Assembly: GCA_023512835.1 (NCBI GenBank)
Contig: CM042087.1
Location: 46,668,249 to 46,732,248, forward strand
DNA: 64,000 nucleotides
Reading direction: 5' to 3'
DNA from: Taxillus chinensis
Lineage: Eukaryota; Streptophyta; Magnoliopsida; Santalales; Loranthaceae
Part shown: piece after piece, positions 34,454 to 47,000 of the stretch
How the letters are laid out: each line of letters opens with the position of its first letter
Numbering within the stretch: the first letter of the stretch is position 1
Made by a program: the position numbers and the translations under genes
The notes under the pieces: model-generated
Told to the model about the DNA's origin: nothing
The model's database searches: none
The model's input: only the letters and a program-made list of their open reading frames with translations

Positions 34454-36355
34454 TGTAAGGACCCGTGTTTTGAGTTAGTCGCAGTCTTGCCTTCTCAATG
34501 GGAACTTTCTAGATTTTGGACCTAGTAGATGGCCTCAAAAAATTGGCGTGCAAGAACAAAAGTTGCTTAGAATGAGGTCCTCTTAACTCACGAAGATGTC
34601 GATTTTGAGCTAACGGCGAATTCACCCATTTGTGCAAGCATATTTTTCTTCTCAGGCCTTTTACAAGATACAAGGAGGTTTGTGGTAAAGTTTGAATTTA
34701 GATGCACAAATTTGAAAGCGTGCAAACATATTTTATGCATTACCTTGGTTTTGTCATTTTAATGATTTTTCCCTAAAGGACCATGTTGAAATTATGAATA
34801 TTTTGCCCCGTATGGAAGCGGGAAAGTGGTAGTTTGTGTGATCTTCGCCGAAATTTTGATCCCTGGGTTTCACTAAATCAAAACTACGTCGTTTTAATGC
34901 GTGTGGTGTCTATATAATGGTGTTGATGCTTAGGTTTAGGGTTTAGGGTTTTCTATTGCTTGCTTTCGTTGCGAGAGAGAAGAGAGAGAGAGAGAGAGTG
35001 TGAGGGAAACTGGATCTTGGCCGTAGAGGTTCGCGTGGGTGGTCGCTGTATCCTAGAGGCTGGAGCAAAGGACGTTTACAAGGTAGGGACTCCCTTTTCC
35101 TAGTCTTTCTGTCCTAGAGACCTGTCCTATATACATGTTTATATATATATAATATAACATATGGTGTGATCTCCTATATGGATGTTGCTTCAATGGCATA
35201 TTGGTTGATTTGATACCCGGGAGGAATCGGATATCGTTGGGTTGTCCATACCCACTAGGTGTTTGATAAAATGTTTGTGTGGCTACGTTCACTATGTGTT
35301 TGATAATATTCCGCGTGGTTGTTGTATGTTTGTTTGGTTTTAAGCTCTGTGAGGCTGGTATATGTTGTTTGTAACCGACTATGTCGGCCGTGTGAACCTT
35401 GTTTGTGATATACTATGTTGACGAAGACTGCCGTTACTGTATTAAGTTGAGATGTATTACTAAGCCGTACTTTTGTAATCGATTTTATTGTTGTTGGAGA
35501 TTAATCACCCAAATGTGATGGGATTGAGTTGAGTTATGGGCCAGGCATGATATTTGGACCCCTTGAGATTTGGCCAGGACTGCGGTCCCCGAGTCTCGGT
35601 GAAACACTCACGACGGTGGGCTAAGTCTACACCCATTCCTGAGGGTAGGTATGGCGCCCGAGGAGGTGGTCGACCATACTTGACTCGGGTGGAAAATGTT
35701 GCATTGGTATCCATGCAACATTCGCCTGGATGTGGTATGTCATGTCGCCGTGGTGGCGGGGTGTCCTCTCGCCCTCGAGTGTGGCTCGGGTAAAAGGTGT
35801 GTTCGGGTGATGTTTGTTGGCTTTAGCTTTAGGCACGACACGAGCACAAGCATACACTTGTCATGCATCCTGTTGAGTGGGACGGGTCTCGGGGGAGATT
35901 GGATCCCTACCGAGCTATGGTTTGCTCACCCTTCCCATAAACTGTTCTTTTTGCAGGGTTTGGCAAGCGGTAGGGGAAAGGGCTGGAGGATAGGCCACTG
36001 AGGTTGAAGACTATGTTGGTTTTCATTGTTTTGTTATGGATTTCTACTTTATGTGTGAGATTATTTGTAAACAGTATCTTCTGGTTTAAATGGGAACTTT
36101 CCCCATTGAGTTGTATTGAACTTTGAGCTCCTTTTAAATGAAATGAACTGGGTTGTGGTTGTTATTTAATTATTGTTTGTGTGCATGGTTTGGGAGCAGG
36201 AGCATGCCCGTGGCATGTTAGCCTGGTTGTACAGGTTTGGGACAGCACCCGCGTCATAAGTCCTTTTAGGTGCTTGCACCAACCCCTTGACCCTTCGGGT
36301 GCGGGCATGGGCAGTCATTACCCGTTTCCAAGTGAAAGGAAATTGGGGTGTGACA
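34454..36355 (+). mobile_element. Solo LTR of a second gypsy-like family
   Basis: Begins TGTAAGGACCCG and ends GGGGTGTGACA. Flanking GAACC and GAAGC match at 4 of 5 bases. A TATA-like 'tctatataatgg' is near 34910, followed by a 'tttagggtttaggg' stretch that is too short to be telomeric. Several open frames at 35500-36400 are in GC-richer LTR sequence and are not genes. No internal region or partner LTR is present. Length 1902 bp. Confidence 0.7.
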
Positions 36356-36619
36356 GAAGCAATGTAATAGTAGTCGATGACGGAAGATGGTGGTAACTTT
36401 TGAATTTACGGCGACTGGTCAAACTGGGTACGGAGCTTGACGAAGAAGATGGAAATGGATGGGGATCGATCAGAAAAGCTTCTCTCTAATTTTTTTCTCC
36501 TACAAATTTTCCAGCCGAGAACTCTCATATCGTTGGAGGTTCATCCATGAAACCCCCTATTTATATATGGTTCGAATTCGAGCTTGGGAAGGAATCACAA
36601 GCTTACTATTTACTTTTCC
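36356..36619 (-). promoter_or_regulatory. Possible orphan promoter and leader
   Basis: On the minus strand a TATATAAATA box (36558-36567) precedes an AG-rich stretch resembling a plant 5' leader, leading into the solo LTR. No coding exon follows. The 'gtaatagtagtcgatga' near the LTR recurs at the right edge of the window (about 63985), so a related copy may continue beyond it. Confidence 0.35.
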
Positions 36620-39600
36620 TGTTGAAATAATAATAAAGAAGCGTGAGAATTGAAGAAGACAAATTGATTGTAGCCTTAATTTCAATTACAATACATGCCA
36701 TATTTATAAATGGCTAAAGGAAATCAAACGCTACATATTTAATGCAGAATTAAAGATTACAAATTACAAGGAAAATAAAGACAAAATAAACGGTAAAGAA
36801 AACGAGGAGATGAAAGCTGAAAAAGCATAGCCATTAAAGCTCATTAAAAGAAATATTAAAATATATATTTAATGTTTTAAACAAAAGGACGTCGGCTGAA
36901 GACACGCTCCGTAGACTCGAAGGACGCTGGGTCGAAGATGAAGATCTGGAGATATGAAGAGTCGAAGCCTTGTAGCTTTTTGGGTCGGAGACTCGAAGCT
37001 TGAAGGACCAAAGCCAAAGACAGCTGGGGCGAAGACGTGTGGAGTCAAAGTCGAAGATGCGGCTCCGAAGATGCAGCTTCGAAGCAATTTCAACACTCCT
37101 CCTTGCTGTCGGAGCTGCATACTCCAAGTCTTGATCTGAAAAATTCAAACTTGCAAACAAATAAAGGTTTGGTAAAAATATCAGCAATTTGATCTTCCGC
37201 CCTGCAGTAAATGAGATTAACATCTCCATTTTTCTGTGCTTCCCTCAAGAAGAATAATTTGATATTAAAATGCTTTGTCTTCCCATGAAATACGGGATTG
37301 TGAGAGATGGCAATAGCAGCTTGGTTATTAATGAAAATTTCTGTGCTTTCCTTCTGCTCCAGATTGAGATCAATTAAAATTTTCTTCAACCAAATTGCTT
37401 GATTAACAATGGCATTTGCAGCGATAAACTCTGCTTCGGCTGTGGATTGAGCTACAGTTTCCTGCTTTTTTGAATTCCAAGAGAAAACAACAGAACCAAA
37501 TGTGAAGCAGTATCCAGAAGTGCTTTTCATATCATTAGTAGAACCTCCCCAGTCACTATCCGAAAAACCAATCAACTTGAATTCCTTGGTTCTTGTGAAT
37601 TTAACACCAAAATTACTTGTTCCTTTAACATATCTAAGCACTCTTTTGGCAGCCTTGAGATGCAACTCACTTGCACAATGCATATATCGAGATAAAATAC
37701 TCACAACATTCAAAATATCAAGGCTTGTAGTTGTGAGGTACATTAGGCATCCAATTAAGCTTTTGAAACACCCTTCATCAATCTTTTCACTATCATCTTC
37801 TTTGCACAGCTTTTCCTTTTGATTCATAGGAGTGCTCACCTCTTTGCAATCTTCCATCCAAAATTTCTTCAGAATTTCCATTGCATATTTCTTTTGGCAA
37901 ATGAAGACTTCATCTTGCCTTTGTTTGATCTCAATACCAAGAAAAAAGGACATTAGCCCTAGATCTTTCATTTCAAATACCATCATCATTTCCTGTTTAA
38001 AACTTTGAATATGACAGACATTATTTCCAGTAACCAGTAGATCATCAACATAAAGAGAAACAATAAGTGTGTTAGTCTCATTTTGCTTGACATACAAGGT
38101 TGTCTCAGATAGGCTCTTCATAAATCCCAAATTCAATAAATATTCATCAATTTTACTATATCAAGCTCTCGGAGCTTGTTTCAGACCATAAAGAGCCTTT
38201 TTGAGAAGATAAACCTTATTTTCTTCACCTTTCTTCAAAAAACCTTGGGGCTGCTCTATATATATTTCTTCATGTAGATCACCATTTAAAAAGGCTGATT
38301 TCACATCCAATTGGTATACTTTCCAATTCTTTTGTGCTGTTATAGCAAGAAGTAATCTGATGGTGTCCAGTCTAGCAACAGGTGCAAAAGTATCAGAATA
38401 TTCTATACCAAAAATTTGAGCATACCCTTTAACCACGAGCCTAGCTTTGTGTTTTTTGATTGAACCATCAGCATTAAGCTTGGTTTTAAATACCTACTTG
38501 ACTCCAATCACTTTCCTGTCTTGGGGTTTATCAACAAGCATCCAAGTTCCGTTCTTTTCTATCATTGACAGCTCCTCCTTCATTGCAGCTGTCCACTTTT
38601 GATCTTTGCTTGCTTCTTCAAAATCAACAGGTTCACATAGTGCAACGTTGCATCTTTGATAAACTTCAGAAAGCAACCTTGTTCCTCTCACAGGAGTTTC
38701 ATCTCTAGTTTCATTTTGCTAGACATCATCTTCCATGATATCCAAATTAGGATATTCACTTATGGTCTGACTCTTCTTCTCTGAATCATCCCATCTCCAT
38801 TCTTCATTTTTAACAAAATGAACATCCCTACTAACAATAATGTTTCCATTTTGTGGCTGGTAGATTTTATAGGCTTTACTGATGGTACTATAGCCTATAA
38901 AAATACCAGGTAAAGCTCTCTTATCTAGTTTGTCACGTTTTCCATGTGGAATATGGGTAAAACACAAACATCCAAATATTTTGAGAAATTTCAGAGACGG
39001 TTTGTAACCATACCAGGTTTCAAATGGTGTCTTTTCTTTGACTGCCTTTGTGGGAAGTCTATTTTGAAGAAATACCGCAATATTTGATGCTTCAGCCCAA
39101 AAATATTTTGGCAGATTCTTCTCATGCAGCATGCATCTGGCCATCTCCAAAATATATCTATTTCTTCTTTCACTGACCCCATTTTGTTAAGGTGTATAAG
39201 GGGTCGTAAGTTGATGTTCTATGCCAGAAGTTTCACAAATCTCATTGAACTCTCTCTGCTGAAGTGTACTCTTTCCCATTATCAGATCTTACAATCTAAA
39301 TTTTGCAGCCACTTTCATTTTCTACTTTTGCCTTAAACTTCCAAAATAGTTGGGCAACTTCTGATTTAAACTTCATAAAGAAAATCCAGCACATTCTACT
39401 GAAATCATCAATAAAAATGACATAATACAGACTACCTTTTAGTGAAGGAGTTCTTTGAGGTCCTGCAACGTCTGTATGGATGAGTTGTAGTTTGTGTGTG
39501 GCTTTCCAAGTTGATTCTGGGAAGGGCCTCCTGTTTTGTTTTCCAAATTGGCATGCCTCACAGCTTGAAATTGCTGATTCAAGCATAGGAACATCAAGTG

Positions 39601-41614
39601 CTAACTGCTTCTCTATAAGTTGTAAAAGTCCTTGATGGTAATAGTGTCCAACTCTCTTATGCCAAGTTTGTGTAATGTCTTCCCTGGCAACACAAACGGA
39701 TTGTTCCCCTTCCAAAGGGTTGAGTGAAAAACTCTTTCCATTCATCTTAACTTTGAAGAGATCTTGATTAGATGCATCTTTAATCAAGCAATAGTTATCT
39801 TCAAAAATGACTTTAAAACCTTTTTCAATAAGTTGACCCACACTCAACAAATTTTGATCAATATCAGGAACAAAAAGGACATCTGATAGATTGTTTGTAC
39901 CTTGATAGCTTGCTATCAAAATATTGCCTTTACCTTTGACCGAGATATAATCGCCGTTACCGATTCTGACCTTACTGATAGAAGTTGGGTTTAGATCAGT
40001 GAACAACTTCTTGTCATTGGTCATATGATTGGTGCAACCACTATCGATTAACCAGCTTTCATTTGATTGATTGCTGATGAAGCATGTAGCCACAAATAAT
40101 TGATCTTCCTCTTTGTCTGCAACTTTAGCCACTTCTCCTTGCTGTTGATTTTTGAATCTGCAAATCACAGCTTCATGGCCCATCTGACTGCATTTGGTGC
40201 ATTTGGCGTCAGGTCTTCTCTAACATTTGAAAGGAGGATGCCCCTTTCTATTGCAATGCTGACATGGAGGATAAGTCTTCTTATCTCCAACTTTACCACT
40301 GGTTGTGGTATCTCCAGTAGGCTTTTGGTTCTTCTTGAAGAACTTCTTCTTATTGTAATTCTTTGTATACTCGCGATGTTTGGCTTGCAAGGCTCCTTCA
40401 TGGACATCTTCTTGTCTCATGGCCCTTCTTTGTTCTTGAGCTTGAAGAGCATTAATTATCTCAGCAAGAGAAATAGAAGTTAAATTCTTTGTATTCTCCA
40501 AAGCTGAAATAGAAGCCTCAAATTTTTCTGGTACCATCACAAGAATTTTTTCAACAATTCTTGAGTCTTTAAATTCAGTCCCAAGTAGTCTAATTCGGTT
40601 TGCAATATCTAATAACCGATTTGAGTATTCTTTGATGGACTATGTTTCCTTCATTTTCTGCAACTCGAATTCACGAATCAAGTTTAGCACCCACATTCCT
40701 TTGATTCGTACATCTCCCTCATATTCTGACTTGAGATAATTCCATATCTCATATGCTGTCTTCAGCGTCATGATTTGAGTGAAGATAGATGGTGAGACTG
40801 CAGTAAATATACAGGCCTTTGCCTTAGATTTCTTTGTCTTCTTCTCCTTGTGGGATTTAATTTGTGCCACAGTTGGATTAGTGGGAAGATCAGGGACTTC
40901 ATAATCCCCTTCTACCGCTTCCCAAACGTCCAAAGCCTCCATATGAGTCTCCATATGAACTGCCCACATCTGGTAGTTATCTCCATCAAATATTGGTGGA
41001 GTAATTGGAGAAAAACTGGAACTAGCTTCAGCATCCATGGCGTTAACCACACACTCACACTTACTCACAAATCCCTTACGATTTTTAGACTCTGATACCA
41101 ATTGTTAGAATAATAATAAAGAAGAAGCGTGATAATTGAAGAAGACAAATTGATTGCAGCCTTAATTTCAATTACAATACATGCCATATTTATAAATGGC
41201 TAAAGGAAATCAAACGCTACATATTTAATGCAGAATTAAAGATGACAAATTACAAGGAAAATAAATGCAAAATAAACGGTAAAGAAAACGAGGAGATGGA
41301 AGTTGAAAAAGCAAAGCCATTAAAGCTCATTAAAAGAAATATTAAAATATATATTTAATGTTTTAAACAAAACGACGTCGGCTGAAGACACGCTCCGTAG
41401 ACTCGAAGGACACTGGGTCGAAGATGAAAATCCGGAGATATGAAGAGTCGAAGCCTCGTAGCTTTTTGGGTCGAAGACTCGAAGCTTGAAGGACCGAAGC
41501 CGAAGACAGCTGGGGCGAAGACGTGTGGAGTCAAAGTCGAAGAAGCTGGTCAACACCGAAGATGATGGGTTGTAGATGTGGCTCCGAAGATGCAGCTTCG
41601 AAGCAATTTCAACA
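36620..41614 (-). mobile_element. Complete but inactive copia retrotransposon
   Basis: LTRs at 36620-37095 (476 bp) and 41103-41614 (512 bp), both TGTT...CAACA; the longer one has about 36 extra bases near 41545. Minus-strand orientation: a primer-binding site (TGGTATCAGAG) abuts the right LTR near 41099-41089 and a purine tract (AAGGAGGAG) abuts the left LTR. The flanks share TTCC, a short or worn target duplication. The internal region is one gag-pol frame. The right flank is a PMI1-related gene fragment, so the element landed beside or within it. Confidence 0.92.
37090..41038 (-). pseudogene. Copia gag-pol polyprotein, broken
   Basis: Domain order on the minus strand: gag ('PPIFDGDNYQMW'), two zinc knuckles of CX2CX4HX4C form ('CQHCNRKGHPPFKC' and 'CTKCSQMGHEAVIC'), protease ('WLIDSGCTNHMT'), integrase with HHCC ('SCEACQFGK') and DDE parts ('IHTDVAGP', 'RSDNGKEY'), reverse transcriptase ('SLYVDDLLVTG') and RNase H ('FSDSDWGG', 'QSTAEAEF', 'ADIFTKPL'). 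Protease before integrase before RT is the copia order. It is interrupted by in-frame stops near 40637, 40219, 39296, 38717, 38492 and 38160, and by one frame change between 39296 and 39150. The likely start is the ATG at 41038. No active polyprotein can be made. Confidence 0.92.
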
Positions 41615-41990
41615 TTCCCATTCCTAAAGAAAGGGTCATCGATCTTCAGGAGGCATCTCCACTAAATTTTCACCAGCATCCAGCCTCATCCATTCATCAA
41701 GCGTCATGGAATCCATCAATGCTATCATCACCACTTTTTTGATGTCCAGGAGTTGAAATCCAGCAGCTCCTTCCAAACCCGAGGAACATCTGTTGTTAGT
41801 CCTCTTGCCTTCCAGGGATGAAATTTCCATGATAGACTGTGAGATGACATTCAAAGGCACGTCTTCATCAGAAATCCAGGACTATGTATTTTCAATCCCC
41901 CAATTGAGAGTGCTCCAATGTTGTTCATAGCCAGAGGAGCAATAAGTTCTTCCAATACATATTCGAAGTCTACCTGCTTTTCAATCCCTT
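41615..41990 (-). pseudogene. PMI1-related protein fragment 1
   Basis: The minus frame 41860-41636 encodes 'SSGLEGAAGFQLLDIKK' and 'SMTLDEWMRLDAGE', motifs of plant PLASTID MOVEMENT IMPAIRED 1-related proteins, which act in organelle positioning. It is a near copy of 50117-50463. The left end is the copia LTR; upstream similarity fades by 41990. Far too short to function. Confidence 0.7.
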
Positions 41991-43041
41991 GAGAGTGCTC
42001 CAATGTTGGCACTTTTATATTTCACTAATTTGACACGGATTGATTGAGAAATAAAGTTATACATCTAAGTGATTATTTTTGAATTGTTTGCTTCCCCAAG
42101 CTTTCTTCATGTTTTTCATATTTCGGCTTAACAATGGTTCGAGAGATAAACCCCACATTCTTTTGCCTTTCAAAAACATTCTTCAATACATAACTCCAAC
42201 GTGGGTACTTTTGTCAATTTCATTGCACATTAAAAAGACATGACAATATTGAAAAGGAAGATAAAATATCAATAATAATATGTGACCCAAAAAATTGCAA
42301 CCGGGTCTATCGCAAGAAATTGCAAATGACCTTGGTTATCATAAATTGCAAATAATTGGATTCACGAAATCTATGAATTGATCGAGCTTGCTCTAATACT
42401 ATTTTAAGAATTGCAAATTGAAATAGGGAAGGAGAAAAAGGAAGAAACAACAAAGAAGCAGCTAGGGTTTTGATTGTATTACAAAATAAATAAATATACA
42501 ATTTAACAAAAAGATGAAACTTACCTTAATTAAGGCAAAATAAGAAAGATATAAAGACAATAATATCTAATATCAACACTATGGTCTCTATTGGAGGGGT
42601 GTGCTATTAAATTTTTCTTATTGAAACTAGTATGAACTATGCTTGAGATATACTAGCACATTGGTTTAAAGTTTGAGTGTGCGAACATGCTTTTAATGTA
42701 ACTTATTGAAAATCATATGGGCTATTGGGAAAGCTTCAAGATAAAGGCAGTGGAAGATTCATAAGGCATATATAATTTGAAAAACAAAAACAAAAAAAGT
42801 TGATTCGATAATCTTGACTATTGTTGTTTGTAAAGGTCGTTAGAAAGAGATGAATTAAAAATGAAAAAATTACATCAAAAATACACTTATTATAATTTAT
42901 TGTATCGCTTTATTTACTGTCTATGTAGAATAGAGGGCTGCTCACCCAACATTAGTTCCACACTAGTGAACATTACCCAAACAACGAATGGTGAAACAAA
43001 CCTAAGTTAGGTTGGAAAAACTATTGCAGAATTGGGCAAGG
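41991..43041. other. AT-rich intergenic stretch, no gene seen
   Basis: No coding frame is supported and no repeat shared with the rest of the window was noticed. Confidence 0.45.
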
Positions 43042-43760
43042 CTAATCAGTTGCAGCCATGGGCACAGATTTATAACAATCTCTTTCTGCAGCCCTCACAA
43101 TATCTTCAATCTGTATGAGAAGCAAATTAATATGTTAGCCACTGAACAAAAAAAATGTCATGTCCATATTAGGAATCATACACAATACAACGTACCACAA
43201 CAACATCAACAACAATTACTAGGCTGTACTTCATGAGTCTAAATAGAGATAAAATGGTATTCCCCTGTGGGTCACCCATTCTCTCCAGGTTGATAGTGTA
43301 AGGCATGTGAACATCAGCCCCAGCAATCCTCTCCACTGGTGAATCGATATACCCAAAACTAACCTCAACAACAACAGAAGCACTATTTAGAAACAGCAGC
43401 AGCAGAGCATGTTATTACACAAGGGGCCTTGGCAATTGAGGAGCAAAAAAAAAAAAAAAAAGAAATCATCGGAGGAAAGATGAAAACCAGATATGGCGCC
43501 AACACCATGCTGAGGAAACCCTTCTTCGACAGTCACCAGCCTGTTGGTTTTCCTGATTGAGGCATTGATTGTGTTTCTATCTAGCGGCCTGATTGAATGC
43601 AGATTTATAACATATACCAAAAGAACTTATTATGGTTGTTTTAAGAACAATCTCTGAAGCTTCATACGCTAGCAAACACCGAAGACAACTGCTGAAGAAA
43701 AAAAAAATAGCTTACCTCTGCATTGATTCCTTCCTTTGCAAGTATATCAGCCGCCTGAAA
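43042..43760 (-). pseudogene. PDHB: Mitochondrial pyruvate dehydrogenase E1-beta, last exons
   Basis: Four minus-strand exon pieces in order: about 43756-43717 ('ADILAKEGINAE' followed by GT); 43620-43500 ('[17 protein letters not shown]' and '[15 protein letters not shown]'); 43385-43262 ('SVVVEVSFGYIDSPVERIAG' and 'INLERMGDPQG'); and 43110-43042 ('IEDIVRAAERDCYKSVPM' with stop TAG at 43042-43044). Acceptor AGs are visible. The E1-beta subunit pairs with E1-alpha in pyruvate decarboxylation. The edge after 'HGVGA' has lost the expected 'EIC' codons and a proper donor. All earlier exons are missing, so this is a fragment. It lies directly 3' of the intact receptor gene, as its sister at 52520 does for the next receptor. 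Confidence 0.8.
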
Positions 43761-44079
43761 TCCAAGAGAAAATGAGTTTTCAAGGAAAAGATACCCAGAT
43801 CACTAGTAGTTTACATGGATGGTAATTTCGTACATACTCAAACACTTCAGTAGTTACTTCTGCAATGCCATCTATCTGGTTCAAACACAGCCGAAAAACA
43901 TTAAAGAAAATGTGATATTCAACAAAGCACTGTATGATATTTAAATATAATGAAATATTTTCCTTTCAACCCCGATGCCTGAAGAATTTATGTTAAAAAA
44001 ATGAAAAATACAGAAGAAAGCACACAAACGAAATAAGAAATAAGAAATTTGCAATGGCACAGATAGGGAGTGTACCATA

Positions 44080-47000
44080 TCACCTTTTTGATTCCAGACA
44101 TTTATCCAACGTTATTTTGAAAAATGACTCATTCAAGGGGGACTTTTCAATTGATAATAGCCGAGAAACCTGCTTCATAGTAGGCCGAAGTTGGGGACTG
44201 GTATGCAAGCATGAAAATGCTATCTTTAAAAGGAAGAAAACTTGTGCTGCAACTCGACTCTCCGGAGAAGACAAGCGTTGGTCAACAACATCCTTCAATG
44301 ACATTTCATTAATGGATAGTATTGTTGATATCGATGAGGATGAAAATAATGATGAGATTAGATCTCCCGGATGCCTTCCAGTGAGCACTTCCATTGACAC
44401 CACTCCAAAGCTGTAAACGTCACACTTCTCATCCGCCTTCATTGTGTACGCAAGCTCTGCATAAGACAATTTATCCCTTCATAAGACGATGAAAATACAG
44501 AAAATTACATTCATCATATGTGCAGAGAATAAATCAGATTCTCAGGTAATGAGGATTTTTTCCCCATGTTAGTTTTTTTAAAAAGTTGATGAAATGATAG
44601 TCACTTAAGTTTCCACCGAGAATAATCTCCTGGAATAAATTACCATGTCCTATTAGTGAAATAGTTTTCTGAATTAATAAATAATTGTAGAAATACTTTG
44701 AAATATTAACATACTTTCCTTAAAAAAAATTAATTAAAAATATAAGAACAGAGTTTTATGAGAACATTTTTATGCTTCAATCTATATATTTTTTTTTCGT
44801 GAAACAATTTTTCATCCATCACTTTTTTTTGTTTTTTTTTTTTTGAGAAAAGTGGCAATTTTGATCAAACATTCACTATTAGACAAAGAAGTCAGGATAA
44901 TAATGTAGCAGTGATTTAATGTACTAGTTTACCTGGAGCTCCATATCCATAGGTGCCTACCATTGATGTCCAACTTGATGAGTCGGCCTTCAGAAGCTTT
45001 GCTGTGCCAAAATCAGAGACACGAGGCTCATAGTCAAGATCCAGCAGAACATTATTGGAAGATATGTCTCGGTGGATAATGGGCGGTGTACAATCATGGT
45101 GCAGGTAAGATAACGCACTAGCAACACCCTTGATGAGATTCACCCGTTTATTCCAATCCAGGTCTTTCGCGCGCTCCTCATCCTTCAATATACTTCCTAG
45201 GCTCCCTCTCTCAATGAATTCATAAATCAAAAAGGAGTGTTTAGGATGTAAGCAAAACCCACAAAGCTTCACGATGTTGCGGTGGCGAATTTCTGTCAAC
45301 GCTTGAATTTCGCGCTCAAAAGTCCTTGAGTCGCCTGCCATCTCTGCGTCACCCAAACCATGAAGTTTCTTGACGGCAACAACCTGGTCCACTGTTAACT
45401 CAACCTTGTAAACTTCTCCTTGTCCTCCCGCCCCAATGCAATATTTAGAGTCGAATCCTTCCGTTGCTTCAAGGATGCAGTTGTAGACCATCTTCCCATC
45501 AAACCTCCACACCGTAAACACATTTCCAATTTCTTCCCCGCTCTCTGCTTGTTCTGGTCGGCTCTCTGCACCACCCTTTCCTCGGAGGTGAACAAGGTAA
45601 TAAAATCCAACCGCACTCAAGAGAAGAAATATGGAGGCAGCCAGGATGCTTGTAGTCAAAACGATCGATTTGGAATTGTCCTTCTTAATTCCAAGCCCCG
45701 ATGGACATGCCTCCAGCCCCATGACATTGCCGCACAGTCTGGAGTTATTTCGGTACGAATCAAACGAAGCCCTTTGAAAAGGCCCGGTGTTGGGAAGAGG
45801 GCCTTTTAATTTATTGTAGGATACGTCAATAGATGTTAGGCCTCCAAGGTCCTCAAAGCGAGATGGGATTGAACCAGAGAGTTGATTATGTGAGAGATTC
45901 AAATATTCCAATGTCCCCAGTGCGTGGAGCTGCTCTGGTATTTCTCCTCCCAACAAATTTCGGCTGAGATCAAGATTTGTCAAAAATTCTAATTTGCTGA
46001 TGCCAATGGGAATAGCCCCGCTAAGCCTATTACTTCCCAAATTCAGAAACACTAGTTTCTCTAAGTCGCCCATTTGATTGGGAACCCATCCACTTAAGTT
46101 ATTCGCCGCCAAATTTAGATTTTTCAAATCGGACAACATCCTAATCCCTGGTGGAATGCTACCGGAAAGCATATTTCTGTCCAGGGAGAGATTGTACAGC
46201 AATTTCAACCTCCCAAGTTCCTCTGGAATTTCCCCACCCAACTGATTCGAGGAAAGGCTAAGCACGTGTAGTTGGCTGGCCTCCCCTATCTCTGGTGGAA
46301 TGTTTCCTGAAATGTTGTTGTTGGACATTTGCAAGGCTTCTAGTCTCTTGTACTGACCCCAATTACGATGAAGTTCGCCATAAAATCTGTTGTATCCAAT
46401 ATCAATGTAATTTAAATTTGGGTATACACCAAGTTCGGTACATATGTTTCCACTCATATGATTTCTGTCAACCTTGACTCGAACTAGACTCGTACAATTT
46501 TTTATGCTTTGCGGAATTGAACCAATGAAATGATTATTGTCTGCCGAGAAGTACTGAAGTTTTCCACCAAGGCATATACCTGGGGGTAGCTGACCCGTAA
46601 AATTGTTATTCGACAACTGCAAACTTTCCAAATTTGTAAGATTATCCAGTTCTATGGGGATGATGCCGCTGAGTTGGTTCTCAATTACTACTAAATCCCG
46701 CAGTAATTTCAATTTTCCCAACTCTTGTGGGATTGGACCACATAAATGATTTTGATATACTGAAAGCTCTTCGAGTGCGGTAAGATTTCCTACTTCATGG
46801 GGAATAGAGCCCGAGAATTTGTTAGTATCGAGGTAGAGGGCGGTTAAGGTGTTCAAATAGCCAATTGAAGTTGGAATCGACCCTATGAGATTGTTACTTA
46901 CCAAGTTAAGCTCTTTAAGTGATCTAAGGTTTCCTATTTCACGAGGAATGGAGCCTGAAAGTTTATTTGTATTAAGGTAGAGGGTGGTTAAGTTGTTCAA

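Noticed and set aside
34925..34955. Telomere-like TTTAGGG repeats
   Set aside because: Only about two units within an LTR leader; too short to be interstitial telomere.
35505..36396. Several open frames on both strands in GC-richer DNA
   Set aside because: They lie inside the solo LTR and have no recognisable protein motif.
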